13,789 bases of DNA, from positions 23,685 to 37,473 of the forward strand of contig MFOV01000017.1 in assembly GCA_001782515.1 (NCBI GenBank), written 5' to 3'. The notes beneath the pieces are model-generated. The model was given only the letters and a program-made list of their open reading frames with translations. It searched no databases and had not been told where the DNA came from. A program made the position numbers and the translations under genes. The stretch comes from Candidatus Levybacteria bacterium RIFCSPLOWO2_01_FULL_39_10. Its GTDB lineage: Bacteria; Patescibacteriota; Microgenomatia; Levybacterales; UBA12049. Positions within the stretch are counted from its first letter, which is position 1. Each line of letters starts with the position of its first letter. Below are positions 1 to 6,628 of this stretch, piece by piece.

Positions 1-28
1 AATGACATGGTTGCATCAACCACTTGTA

Positions 29-34
29 TATAAT
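29..34 (+). promoter_or_regulatory. -10 box of the folD promoter
   Basis: A perfect TATAAT lies 17 nt before the ATG at 52. Transcription would start near 41, giving a leader of only about 10 nt. No good -35 is visible at 17 bp; an ATGACA at 2-7 has a long 21-bp spacer. No Shine-Dalgarno precedes the start. Confidence 0.5.
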
Positions 35-51
35 GCGGAAACTATTTGAGG

Positions 52-852
52 ATGAGAATAGATGGAAAAGAAATTGCTCAGCAAATTCTTAAAAAACTAA
101 AACAAAAAGTAGATGTTTTAAAAAAAAGGGGTATAACTCCTGCTCTTTCGATAATTCTTATTGGAGATAACAATTCTTCTCTTTCCTATATAAAACAGAA
201 GAAACTCAAAGGCGAGGAGATAGGTGCTAAAATCCAGCTTTTTCATTTTAAATCAATCACCCAAACCGCCCTAATATCCCTAATTAATAAATTAAATAGC
301 AACAGACAAGTCCACGGAATTATAGTCCAGCGTCCTCTTCCCGCGGATATTGACCGGGATAAGATATCATTTGCCATAAATCCGGAAAAAGACGTTGACG
401 GATTTAATCCTACATCACGCTTTGATGCGCCAGTTGGTCTTGCTATTCTTGAAATATTGGGTAGTATCGGAATATCTGATTTAAAAAACAAAAAAATTAC
501 GGTTTTAGGAAAAGGGGAGACCGCAGGAGGACCAATTTTAAGAGTGCTTCAGAAACATCATATCAAGCCTTGGGTAATTGATTCAAAAACTAGAAATCCA
601 GAAGACATAATTAAATCATCTGATGTCATAATCTCAGCAGTTGGTAAGGAAAATATTATAAATCCCAAACTTTTAAACAAAAATCAAATATTAATAGGTG
701 TCGGACTTTTTTCAAAAAACGGAAAACTAAAAGGGGATTATGATGTGTCAGAAATTGAAGAAAAAGTTAAATATTTTACGCCAACCATCGGAGGTGTTGG
801 ACCTGTTAATGTAGCGCTTCTTATGAAGAATTTAGTTTCGGCTACTTACTAA
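52..852 (+). CDS. folD: Bifunctional methylenetetrahydrofolate dehydrogenase / methenyltetrahydrofolate cyclohydrolase
   Basis: FolD interconverts 5,10-methylene-, 5,10-methenyl- and 10-formyl-tetrahydrofolate in the cytosol, using NADP. The sequence shows the family marks: Y46-x3-K50 in SYIKQKK (catalytic lysine), VQRPLP near 92-97 with the active-site Gln, PEKDVDGFNP near 111-120, a nucleotide-binding stretch VLGKGETAGGPI near 151-162, and the C-terminal TPTIGGVGPVNVA signature. The length of 266 aa is slightly below the usual 280-300. The glycine-rich loop reads GKGETAGGP where the common form is GRSxxVGxP; this is a divergence, not an obvious loss. I chose ATG at 52, so the protein begins MRIDGKEIA; a TTG at 46 would add two residues. 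It is the first gene of the window and runs in the same direction as the LysM gene 143 bp downstream. Confidence 0.95.
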   Translation: MRIDGKEIAQQILKKLKQKVDVLKKRGITPALSIILIGDNNSSLSYIKQKKLKGEEIGAKIQLFHFKSITQTALISLINKLNSNRQVHGIIVQRPLPADIDRDKISFAINPEKDVDGFNPTSRFDAPVGLAILEILGSIGISDLKNKKITVLGKGETAGGPILRVLQKHHIKPWVIDSKTRNPEDIIKSSDVIISAVGKENIINPKLLNKNQILIGVGLFSKNGKLKGDYDVSEIEEKVKYFTPTIGGVGPVNVALLMKNLVSATY

Positions 853-957
853 ATCTGCCCCTCAGCTTTTAATAATTTAATAAGAAAAGTATTAAATTTT
901 TAAACTTATAGTTACTGCTATGTATTAACAATTACTGGAAAGACAGCCTAATTTTAT

Positions 958-986
958 TTGACTCTAATCTTATAGTATGATAAACT
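958..986 (+). promoter_or_regulatory. Promoter of the LysM gene
   Basis: TTGACT (958-963), a 17-bp spacer and TAAACT (981-986). An alternative -10, TATGAT, lies at 976-981. With the first choice, transcription starts about 993, so the ATG at 996 has almost no leader. The AGGA at 991-994 touches the start codon and is too close to act as a normal Shine-Dalgarno. Confidence 0.5.
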
Positions 987-995
987 CCGCAGGAA

Positions 996-1412
996 ATGAT
1001 TAAAAATCCGGAAGATTTTGAAATAAAATATTGGGCAGGGGGAAACGATTTTGAGTCAGTTAAACAAAGACCTAAAAGGAGTATTAAGAAAAAACTGGTA
1101 ATTGTTATATCCTTTGTTGGGACACTAGCGCTTTTTCCGATGTTTATATTTGGATTATCAAATATTGACTTTAAAAATTCGGATGAAGTAGTTATAATTC
1201 AGACTCCGATTGCAGAAGAAAATATACAAAACAATAATGTATCTCCTAAACAAGAAATAATTGAGGAGAAAGTTATAAACAATGACAGCTGGTGGAAAAT
1301 TTCAAAAAGAGTATGTGGGCAGGGAAGACTTTATCTTGCTATAAGCGAACAAAACAACGGAAAAGCACTTTTTGAAGGTGACACTGTAACCGTTGACTGC
1401 AGCATTAACTAA
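996..1412 (+). CDS. Membrane-anchored LysM-domain protein
   Basis: This is a 138-aa protein. It has a basic N-terminal cytoplasmic stretch (about 1-33, with a KRSIKKK cluster), one membrane segment (about 33-54), a short linker rich in Asn/Glu/Lys, and a C-terminal LysM-like module (about 96-135). The module shows DSWWKISKRVCG, YLAISEQN and LFEGDTVTVDC, which match the LysM pattern of a hydrophobic W-x-I start, a central N and a GD.V.V end. LysM domains bind N-acetylglucosamine polymers such as peptidoglycan, so the likely role is holding something at the cell wall. The topology would be N-in, C-out. Two cysteines (about 107 and 135) frame the LysM module and could form a disulfide. It stands alone, 44 bp before the SIMPL gene, which has its own promoter. 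No enzymatic domain is visible. Confidence 0.75.
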   Translation: MIKNPEDFEIKYWAGGNDFESVKQRPKRSIKKKLVIVISFVGTLALFPMFIFGLSNIDFKNSDEVVIIQTPIAEENIQNNNVSPKQEIIEEKVINNDSWWKISKRVCGQGRLYLAISEQNNGKALFEGDTVTVDCSIN

Positions 1413-1417
1413 CCTTA

Positions 1418-1446
1418 TTGCTATACTTTTTTTAATACAATATAAT
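1418..1446 (+). promoter_or_regulatory. Promoter of the SIMPL gene
   Basis: TTGCTA (1418-1423), exactly 17 bp, then TATAAT (1441-1446). Transcription should begin near 1453, only about 4 nt before the ATG at 1457. No ribosome-binding site fits in that space, so the message is probably leaderless or nearly so. Confidence 0.65.
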
Positions 1447-1456
1447 AAGTCTTGCA

Positions 1457-2209
1457 ATGAACCTCATAAGAGATAATGCTCTTGTTGTTTCAGTAATTCT
1501 TTTTTTTATACTTCTTTTTGCATTTACCAAAATTTTAGGTCCAATTCCTTTTACAGTTAACAACTTTAATACAAATAATTCTATCCCTTTTGAAACGCAA
1601 GGCACGGGAAAAGCATCCGCGCCTCCTGACAAAGCTTTGATAAATCTTGGAGTAACCAGTTCCGCACCAAATGTTGAGGCGGCACAAGACGCAACCAACG
1701 CTTCTGCTGAGAGAATAATTGAAGGACTTAAGGAATTGGAAATTGATGAAAAAGATATTAAAACCACCAACTACTCAATAACTCCAAACTATGATTTTTC
1801 AGAAGGATCTCAGGAGATTACGGGATATACTGTTGCTCAGAATCTTGAAGTCAAAACTCCAATCGACTTGGTAAATGAAGCAGTTGATTCGGCAACATCA
1901 AACGGAGCAAATTTAGTAGGAAATATCAGCTTTACCCTTGATGATGAAAAAGAAGCAGAACTAAAAAATACTGCAAGAAAAGAAGCGGTTGCAAAAGCAA
2001 AGGAATCTGCAGAAGGACTTGCAAAAGCATCTGGAATACGACTTGGAAAAATAATAAATGTAAGAGAAAGCTTTTCGGGCGAAACACCACCTCCTATTGC
2101 ATTTGACACTAGGGAAGTGGGGACTCCGGAAGAGCAAATACAAACAAATATAACTCCAGGCGAGTCAAACGTTGAGGTTACAGTCACCCTCACATACGAG
2201 ACTCTTTAA
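1457..2209 (+). CDS. SIMPL-domain (DUF541) exported protein
   Basis: This 250-aa protein has an N-terminal membrane anchor or uncleaved signal (about 8-28) followed by a SIMPL/DUF541 domain. Family marks are the opening ETQGTGKASAPPDKALINLGV (here about 46-66), the helix with AAQDATNASAERIIEGLKEL, the KTTNYSITPNYDF segment, and TARKEAVAKAKESAEGLAKASGIRLGKIINV near 173-203. The family includes BP26/OMP28-type periplasmic proteins that oligomerise; its biochemical role is poorly defined, with links to oxidative stress and signalling. In a single-membrane CPR cell it would face outside. The start is fixed by the strong promoter just upstream. The gene is convergent with the recombinase gene; only 4 bp separate the two stop codons, so each transcript probably ends inside the neighbour. 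Confidence 0.85.
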   Translation: MNLIRDNALVVSVILFFILLFAFTKILGPIPFTVNNFNTNNSIPFETQGTGKASAPPDKALINLGVTSSAPNVEAAQDATNASAERIIEGLKELEIDEKDIKTTNYSITPNYDFSEGSQEITGYTVAQNLEVKTPIDLVNEAVDSATSNGANLVGNISFTLDDEKEAELKNTARKEAVAKAKESAEGLAKASGIRLGKIINVRESFSGETPPPIAFDTREVGTPEEQIQTNITPGESNVEVTVTLTYETL

Positions 2210-2213
2210 ATTC

Positions 2214-3146
2214 CTATTTATTACCGCTGTGGAAAGATTTATGAACCTCTCTTAGCTGTCTATTCGTAATATGAGTATAAATTTGCGTTGTTGCAATATT
2301 TTTATGTCCAAGCATTTCCTGAACGCTTCGTAAATCTGCGCCATTGGTTAAAAGGTCTGTTGCGAAAGAGTGCCTGAGAGTATGCACTGTTGCGTCCACC
2401 GGAAGCCGAGTCGCGCGAACATATTTTTTAACCAACCTTTCAACAGAGCGGGGAGTAAGCCTCATTTTTTCTCCATTGTTTTCAGGGATAACTCTTCCCG
2501 AATATCTTATAAAAAGCGGTTTGAATGGATCGCGCCTCTTGTTGAGGTAATTTTTTACCCACTCGGAAGCACGATCGGAAATGAACACAATTCGCCCTCG
2601 ACCACCCTTACCAATTACCCCGAACTCTCGTCTGTCAAAATTAATTTGGTCGCGGTTCAAACTTGTCAGCTCTGATACGCGAAGGCCTGTTGAAAATAAA
2701 AGCTCCATTATTGCACGGTCTCTTAAACCTTCTTCTTTTGATGTATCTGCCGACGTTACGAGTCTATCCACCTGATCCCGGTCTAAAAATTTAGGGGAGC
2801 GGCTGACAGTTTTGGGAAGATCTATTTTTGACGGTTCCAAAGTTTTATAATCGTTTTTAATTAAGTATCTAAGGAATGAGCGAAGTGCAATAACATAATA
2901 ATTTTGTGTTACTCGGGCAAGGCCTTCTCCTTTTTCGTTTGTTTTGTTTGAAAGAAAAACTCTGTAACGGCGGATATCCGAAAGGTCAAGTTTTTCCAAA
3001 GATTTTGACGGTATATTATCTATATACCATTTTTTAAATACATCCAAATAGTGTCTGTAGTCTCTTATCGTCAGTTTTGAGCAATTCTTCTCAATCTCCA
3101 AATATTCGAGAAATTCGTTAATATGTTTTGTAAGCTTTTCGTCCAT
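2214..3146 (-). CDS. xerC: Tyrosine recombinase, XerC/XerD type
   Basis: This is a 310-aa site-specific recombinase, probably the chromosome-dimer resolvase acting at a dif-like site. An N-terminal SAM-like core-binding domain spans about 5-100, with the catalytic domain after it. All the key residues are present: R156 (in STGLRVSEL), K180 (in GKGGRGR), H255 and R258 (in HTLRHSFATDLL), H281 (in EMLGHKNIATTQIYTH) and the nucleophile Y290. Length and layout match Xer rather than a phage integrase, and no other mobile-element genes are nearby. XerC and XerD cannot be separated by eye, and CPR genomes often have a single Xer. The start is ATG with AT-rich DNA upstream; a TATAGT lies 4 nt before it, and no Shine-Dalgarno is seen. 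The 305-bp spacer upstream carries several hairpins that are worth testing as Xer targets. Confidence 0.92.
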   Translation of the reverse strand: MDEKLTKHINEFLEYLEIEKNCSKLTIRDYRHYLDVFKKWYIDNIPSKSLEKLDLSDIRRYRVFLSNKTNEKGEGLARVTQNYYVIALRSFLRYLIKNDYKTLEPSKIDLPKTVSRSPKFLDRDQVDRLVTSADTSKEEGLRDRAIMELLFSTGLRVSELTSLNRDQINFDRREFGVIGKGGRGRIVFISDRASEWVKNYLNKRRDPFKPLFIRYSGRVIPENNGEKMRLTPRSVERLVKKYVRATRLPVDATVHTLRHSFATDLLTNGADLRSVQEMLGHKNIATTQIYTHITNRQLREVHKSFHSGNK

Positions 3147-3207
3147 ATTTACTATAAGATAAATTTTGAAGCTATTTTTTTGTTATTTAAGTCTTTCGCA
3201 GAAGCTA

Positions 3208-3227
3208 GGGGAGAGTGCCAAAATTGT
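3208..3227 (+). repeat. Dispersed motif GGGGAGAG..CAAAATTGT, copy 1
   Basis: This 20-bp stretch matches 7542-7561 at 18 of 20 positions, in the same orientation. Ten bases further on, an ATATCAAACTGTATCA (3237-3252) recurs as ATATCAAACGGTATCA at 8230-8245. Both partner sites lie in the gene-poor region between murI and the membrane-protein gene. Confidence 0.55.
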
Positions 3228-3298
3228 AAAAATTCTATATCAAACTGTATCAAGGATGGTTTGGACAGATTTAAAATCATGATCAAATAGAATATTGT

Positions 3299-3335
3299 CT
3301 TTATTTTGCGACAACACTGATGTTGCAAAATAAAG
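3299..3335. repeat. Inverted repeat / hairpin 1
   Basis: The arms CTTTATTTTG (3299-3308) and CAAAATAAAG (3326-3335) are perfectly complementary. Inside them CAAC (3312-3315) and GTTG (3322-3325) also pair, around a 6-nt loop, with a 3-nt bulge on the left arm. The total is 14 bp. The right arm does not run into a T tract, so it is not a classic terminator. Confidence 0.7.
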
Positions 3336-3336
3336 C

Positions 3337-3371
3337 AAAATTGTCTGACGCAGAAGCGTCATTACAATTTT
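3337..3371. repeat. Inverted repeat / hairpin 2
   Basis: TGACGC-AGAA-GCGTCA (3346-3361) forms a perfect 6-bp stem with a 4-nt loop. After a small internal loop, AAAATTGT (3337-3344) pairs with ACAATTTT (3364-3371). A short T run follows on the + strand and an A-rich arm precedes it, so it could end transcription in either direction. It sits one base after hairpin 1. Confidence 0.7.
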
Positions 3372-3416
3372 TATTCTACGACAAAGAAATAAATAAAGCA
3401 AATGGACAAACCTTTC

Positions 3417-3445
3417 TTGCATAATAAGAAGTTACTTGTTATAAC
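3417..3445 (+). promoter_or_regulatory. Promoter giving a leaderless message for the 3452 gene
   Basis: TTGCAT (3417-3422), 17 bp, then TATAAC (3440-3445) preceded by TGT, an extended -10. Only 6 nt separate the -10 from the ATG at 3452, so transcription should begin at or next to the start codon. Confidence 0.6.
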
Positions 3446-3451
3446 TAAAAT

Positions 3452-4003
3452 ATGGCTGAAGGCGGAAAAGATCATCATTTAAGCAAAAAAAGAGCTGCGG
3501 TTGGTGGAGCTGCTGTTTTGGCGGGGACAATAATCGCAGGAGGGTTTATAGATGGTCAGGAAGGACAAAAACCATCTGTCAGTGAAATCTATGAAGGCAC
3601 GGTAAAAATCACAAAACAGGTGACAAACGAGAATGACGAGGTGGTTTCTGAAGCAAGGATTAGAGAATGGCCTGACATACCGCACGGATCATCGGCAGCG
3701 CCAAATACATATAACGGCTGGCCATGGGAAAGCAATGTTATTTATATTAAAAATCCAAGAACTGTAGACAGTTATGATCCTGCAACAGGAGATTCAAAAG
3801 GTGGTATCTGGATAGAATTTCCAGTAGACGGAGATAATAAATACATTGCCTGGAGTTCTGCTAATTTCGGTGTGGTTGAAGCTTTGCCCGGCGGTAAATT
3901 TATTGACGGCAGCCTGACCCCTGATGGGGGATTTAGTGGAAACAACAATGCAAATTTTGAACCAGGTGAGTTATCTGTAGTTACAACCGAACCGCCAAAA
4001 TAA
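3452..4003 (+). CDS. Anchored extracytoplasmic protein of unknown function
   Basis: I do not recognise this 183-aa protein. It begins with a short polar, basic tail (MAEGGKDHHLSKKR), then one Ala/Gly-rich membrane segment (about 14-33), so the rest should be outside the membrane. The exported part (about 40-183) has no cysteine, is rich in Gly, Asp, Asn, Pro and Trp, and looks like a small beta-rich domain: VKITKQVTNENDEVVSEARIRE, an Asn-Gly-Trp-Pro-Trp stretch near 88-92, GIWIEFPVDGDNKYIAWSS, and a Gly/Asn-rich tail. These features suggest a compact surface module, perhaps ligand binding, but no family is claimed. The start is fixed by the promoter 6 nt upstream. It runs in the same direction as thpR, 99 bp further on, which has its own promoter. 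Confidence 0.7.
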   Translation: MAEGGKDHHLSKKRAAVGGAAVLAGTIIAGGFIDGQEGQKPSVSEIYEGTVKITKQVTNENDEVVSEARIREWPDIPHGSSAAPNTYNGWPWESNVIYIKNPRTVDSYDPATGDSKGGIWIEFPVDGDNKYIAWSSANFGVVEALPGGKFIDGSLTPDGGFSGNNNANFEPGELSVVTTEPPK

Positions 4004-4081
4004 GCTATCGACATGACTTATGCTGAAAAAACAAAGATGTGCTTTCCTACATTATAAAAAGGCAATGCCTCACTGACATTT

Positions 4082-4107
4082 CTCTTTTGCTATAATTGCC
4101 CTGTGAA
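4082..4107 (+). repeat. 26-bp direct repeat, copy 1 (promoter and start of thpR)
   Basis: This is an exact 26-bp match to 4623-4648. It contains the extended -10 of thpR and the GTG start codon. Allowing one base of indel, the match extends left to 4078. Confidence 0.9.
4088..4096 (+). promoter_or_regulatory. Extended -10 promoter of thpR
   Basis: TGCTATAAT is a perfect extended -10. The GTG start codon follows after 6 nt, so the transcript is predicted to start at the GTG and to be leaderless. No -35 is visible at 17 bp, as is common with extended -10 promoters; a CTGACA lies at 4073-4078. Confidence 0.65.
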
Positions 4108-4636
4108 AAAGCGTGTGTTTGTTGCAATAAAAGCATCCGAAGGTCTTCAGAAAAAAATATCTGATTGGCAGGAGAAATTTGCTGCGGCAGATAGTGTCCG
4201 GGCAATCTCTTCGGAAAATCTACATATAACTTTAATACCGCCTTGGTATGTAGAAAATGTGGACAAGCAAATTTCTAAATTAAAAAAAATTAAGGGAAGT
4301 ATTTTTAACATCGAATTTAAAAAAGTAACGTTTGGGCCTAATCTTAGGCGACCAAGACTTATTTGGGCAGAAGGGGGAGTGCCACCCGAATTATACAAAC
4401 TCAAAAGCTTGTTAGGCGATTTATTCCCCGAATACAAGAGTAAACATAAAAATTTTATCCTGCATATGACTTTGGCTCGCTTCAATCCTGATTCATTTTC
4501 TAAATTCGAGATTAATAAGTTAGACGAGGAAATTTTGTGGCAGGATAATGTTTCATCATTTGTTTTGATGCAGTCACACCTGTCAAGAACAGGCGCAAAT
4601 TACGAAGTTTTGGAAGAATTTCCTCTTTTGCTATAA
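4103..4636 (+). CDS. thpR: RNA 2',3'-cyclic phosphodiesterase (2H family)
   Basis: This 177-aa protein belongs to the LigT/ThpR group of 2H phosphoesterases, which open 2',3'-cyclic phosphates on RNA ends. Both signature motifs are present and well spaced: HITL at 41-44 and HMTL at 121-124. The family-typical opening RVFVAIK and the end of the fold (SFVLMQSHLSRTGANYEVLEEFPL) are also clear, and length is normal for the family. The GTG start is supported by the opening motif and by the -10 six nt upstream. The biological substrate in bacteria is uncertain; tRNA fragment processing is a usual guess. The gene is odd in its surroundings: an exact 26-bp direct repeat includes its promoter and start at one end and its last codons and stop at the other. 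Confidence 0.92.
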   Translation: MKKRVFVAIKASEGLQKKISDWQEKFAAADSVRAISSENLHITLIPPWYVENVDKQISKLKKIKGSIFNIEFKKVTFGPNLRRPRLIWAEGGVPPELYKLKSLLGDLFPEYKSKHKNFILHMTLARFNPDSFSKFEINKLDEEILWQDNVSSFVLMQSHLSRTGANYEVLEEFPLLL

Positions 4637-4648
4637 TTGCCCTGTGAA
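4623..4648 (+). repeat. 26-bp direct repeat, copy 2 (end of thpR)
   Basis: This is the exact second copy of 4082-4107. It overlaps the final Leu codons and TAA stop of thpR, then repeats the extended -10 (TGCTATAAT, 4629-4637) and a GTG at 4644. That GTG opens only a 6-codon frame ending at 4664. The duplicated promoter points at the hydrolase gene, whose ATG is 70 nt further on. Confidence 0.9.
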
Positions 4649-4713
4649 TCCGATTAAATATTAATGGGATTCGATTAGGAATAATTTTTTAACTTAACAA
4701 AATATCTAACAGG

Positions 4714-5757
4714 ATGAAAAAAATATTGGGACTGATTTGTATTGTTTTATTATTCGTGGTTGCGCTGGAATCTTTATATATTTTCCAAAATCAGTGGTTT
4801 AGAAAAAATATTATTGAAGAAATATCCATTATAAAAAGACCTCTTCTTTCCTACACGTTTGAAAATTTAAAAAAAACCAAATTTCCAAAGAATCAAATAA
4901 CATTTGGGCCTGTTATCAGCGAGGATGATGACTCATTCTCGCAAGTTTTTTATTTTTCCGTTCCCAAAGCTCCGGGAGAAAATGAGATGGAAAAAGTTTC
5001 AGGTCTAGCAACTATCCCCAAAGAAGAAGGTGAGTATCCAGTGATTGTTATGTTCCACGGTTTTATCCCTGATGATATTTATGAACCAGGGGCAGGTACG
5101 AAGCCTACTGCAAGTCAGCTTTCAAAAAACGGCTTTATAACACTTGCTCCGGATTTTTTAGGATTTGGGGACTCAGCCAGTCCTTCTGCAGTACATTTTG
5201 AGGGAAGGTTTCAAACATACACAACGGCACTCACTCTTTTATCATCATTAATAACATTAAACCAGGGCTTGGAAAAGGATTACGTGGGAACTGTTTCTGC
5301 GGATTTGGAAAAAATTGGGCTTTGGGGACATAGTAACGGCGGCCATATCGCGCTGTCAACTCTTGCAATAAGCGGGGAGGCGTATCCAACAGTCCTATGG
5401 GCGCCTGTATCTAAATCCTTCCCTTACTCCATATTATATTATACAGATGAGTATGATGATCAGGGAAAAGGTATGCGAAAGTCTTTATCTCACTTTGAAG
5501 AGATTTATGATACAGATTTATTCTCTCCTGCAAAATATTACAACTTGATTAAAGCTCCAATTCAAATCCACCAGGGGACTGGCGATGAGGAAGTTCCGTA
5601 TTGGTGGACCGATGAGCTGGTGGAGATTTTAGAAGAAAATGCTCAAGACGTCACTTACTTTCAATATCCCGGAGCAAATCACAACCTTTTTCCATCCGAC
5701 TGGTCAGAAGCAGTAACAAATACAATCGAGTTTTACAAACAAGGGTTTTCTCTTTAA
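4714..5757 (+). CDS. Membrane-anchored or secreted alpha/beta hydrolase
   Basis: This 347-aa serine hydrolase has an N-terminal signal anchor (about 3-24). The alpha/beta fold runs from about 95 to the end. VIVMFHGF (oxyanion HG at 115-116) and PDFLGFGDS come first. The nucleophile elbow GHSNGG follows with Ser207, then Asp291 in GTGDEEVP and His323 in GANHNLF, which complete the triad. The GTGDxxVP and ANH motifs are typical of the prolyl-oligopeptidase/dienelactone-hydrolase side of the superfamily, so a peptidase or esterase activity outside the membrane is likely; the substrate cannot be read. The ATG has AGG directly against it, too close for a Shine-Dalgarno, and a TATCTA 5 nt upstream may be a -10. 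The gene could also be read from the duplicated promoter at 4629. It converges with the SurA-N gene 31 bp away. Confidence 0.88.
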   Translation: MKKILGLICIVLLFVVALESLYIFQNQWFRKNIIEEISIIKRPLLSYTFENLKKTKFPKNQITFGPVISEDDDSFSQVFYFSVPKAPGENEMEKVSGLATIPKEEGEYPVIVMFHGFIPDDIYEPGAGTKPTASQLSKNGFITLAPDFLGFGDSASPSAVHFEGRFQTYTTALTLLSSLITLNQGLEKDYVGTVSADLEKIGLWGHSNGGHIALSTLAISGEAYPTVLWAPVSKSFPYSILYYTDEYDDQGKGMRKSLSHFEEIYDTDLFSPAKYYNLIKAPIQIHQGTGDEEVPYWWTDELVEILEENAQDVTYFQYPGANHNLFPSDWSEAVTNTIEFYKQGFSL

Positions 5758-5788
5758 AACTTCCTTAGCTTTTTAAATACGGAGCAAA

Positions 5789-6457
5789 TTAATATTCTAC
5801 GAAGTATTGTATTTTTGCGTTTTTCTTAAGTTCTTCTATAAATGCCTGTGTTTTTTCTTGAATAAGCTGTTGTTCCAAAGACAGCTTAGCTTCTTTTTTC
5901 ATTTGCGCCTCAGTTGTTCCTTCCGGAAATTGATCTTTATTTTGCGATATAAAATCATCAATTTCTTTATCTGAAACTTTTATGTCTTTACCGATTATTT
6001 TTTGGATGGAAAGTTGGATTTTTATCTCATCAACTAATTGACCTCTGGTCATTCCTTGCAATTCCAAAGCTTGATCAAGTGTAGTATTTTGGGATTTTAA
6101 GCTTTCTTCGATCTTTTTTATTTCCGAATCAATTTCAGCCTCTGTCACACTAATGCCTCTTTTTTTGGCTTCCTGAAGAATTAATTTTTTCGTGATCAAA
6201 TTTTCAAGAGTTGCTTTTCCGCTTTGTTTTTCAAGCTCTTTTATAATTGTAATCCTGCCTACAGGTTCTCCGTTTACAATTGCAGCAACAAAAAAACCTT
6301 TTATTAAGAAAATAAGCGCTATTATAATCGTCAGTCCAATTCCTAAAACAGCAATTATCTTTTTATTTTTTGATAAATTTATATTTTTTAACTTTTTCCG
6401 TTGAGGCTTAATCTCAGATACGCTGGAAGTCTTATCAGGTGTAATTCCTTTTGCCAT
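5789..6457 (-). CDS. SurA N-terminal-domain protein, membrane anchored
   Basis: This 222-aa protein has a basic cytoplasmic N-terminus (about 1-32), one membrane segment (about 33-57), then a SurA-N-type helical domain (about 58-165): VAAIVNGEPVGRITIIKELEKQSG, LENLITKKLILQEAKKRGISVTEAEID and a long helical region with LQGMTRGQLVDEIKIQLSIQKII. This is the layout of SurA/PrsA-like chaperones that help proteins fold after export. The parvulin prolyl isomerase domain that follows in full-length SurA/PrsA is missing; the protein ends with about 55 residues of charged helix. It may therefore be a pure chaperone. The start is well supported: TGTTATAAT lies exactly 6 nt before the ATG. It is transcribed alone, opposite to the hydrolase gene. 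Confidence 0.82.
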   Translation of the reverse strand: MAKGITPDKTSSVSEIKPQRKKLKNINLSKNKKIIAVLGIGLTIIIALIFLIKGFFVAAIVNGEPVGRITIIKELEKQSGKATLENLITKKLILQEAKKRGISVTEAEIDSEIKKIEESLKSQNTTLDQALELQGMTRGQLVDEIKIQLSIQKIIGKDIKVSDKEIDDFISQNKDQFPEGTTEAQMKKEAKLSLEQQLIQEKTQAFIEELKKNAKIQYFVEY

Positions 6458-6463
6458 TAAATG

Positions 6464-6472
6464 ATTATAACA
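6464..6472 (-). promoter_or_regulatory. Extended -10 promoter of the SurA-N gene
   Basis: On the minus strand this reads TGTTATAAT, with 6 nt to the ATG (at 6457). The transcript is predicted to start at or beside the start codon. No clear -35 is visible. Confidence 0.6.
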
Positions 6473-6534
6473 CGAATTAAAATAATTGCTATTGCAATCT
6501 TTTAGGGTTAGCTTGATAAAACCTCTCTCTTGAG

Positions 6535-6612
6535 GCTGGATGAGGACAATAGTAATAAAAATTTAACTTCATTTAGCCTCAAAAAATAAATTACTATACA
6601 TCCTATAGTGGG
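6535..6612 (+). repeat. murI-flanking direct repeat, copy A
   Basis: This copy is about 78 bp and lies just after the murI stop (in murI's direction). It matches copy B (7466-7544) in the same orientation; bases 6569-6608 are identical to 7500-7539 over 40 bp. Within it, GGATG and ATAGTAAT near the left end are complementary to ATTACTAT and CATCC near the right end, so the unit can fold into a long hairpin. TTGAGGCT (6530-6537) and AGCCTCAA (6575-6582) form a second inverted pair. Confidence 0.85.
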
Positions 6613-6628
6613 GTCCATAAGAATAAGT

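Larger units (their letters stand above)
3147..3451. other. Hairpin-rich spacer without a gene
   Basis: This 305-bp gap separates the divergent recombinase gene and the unknown 183-aa protein. It holds two long inverted repeats (3299-3335 and 3337-3371), a 20-bp motif shared with the region near 7542, a 16-bp motif shared with 8230, and the promoter of the 3452 gene. A 60-codon reading frame on the minus strand (3240-3422) overlaps the hairpins and resembles no protein, so I regard the stretch as non-coding. Confidence 0.6.

Noticed and set aside
2214..3146. Recombinase as integrase of a mobile island
   Set aside because: Size, domain layout and neighbours fit a core Xer protein; there is no adjacent tRNA, excisionase, or phage or plasmid genes.
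3299..3335. Integron attC site
   Set aside because: The GTTG...CAAC core resembles the attC ends, but the GTTRRRY/RYYYAAC consensus is not met and no integron integrase is present.
3240..3422. 60-codon minus-strand frame upstream of the recombinase
   Set aside because: It runs through both hairpins and has no supporting signals; the repeats explain the DNA.
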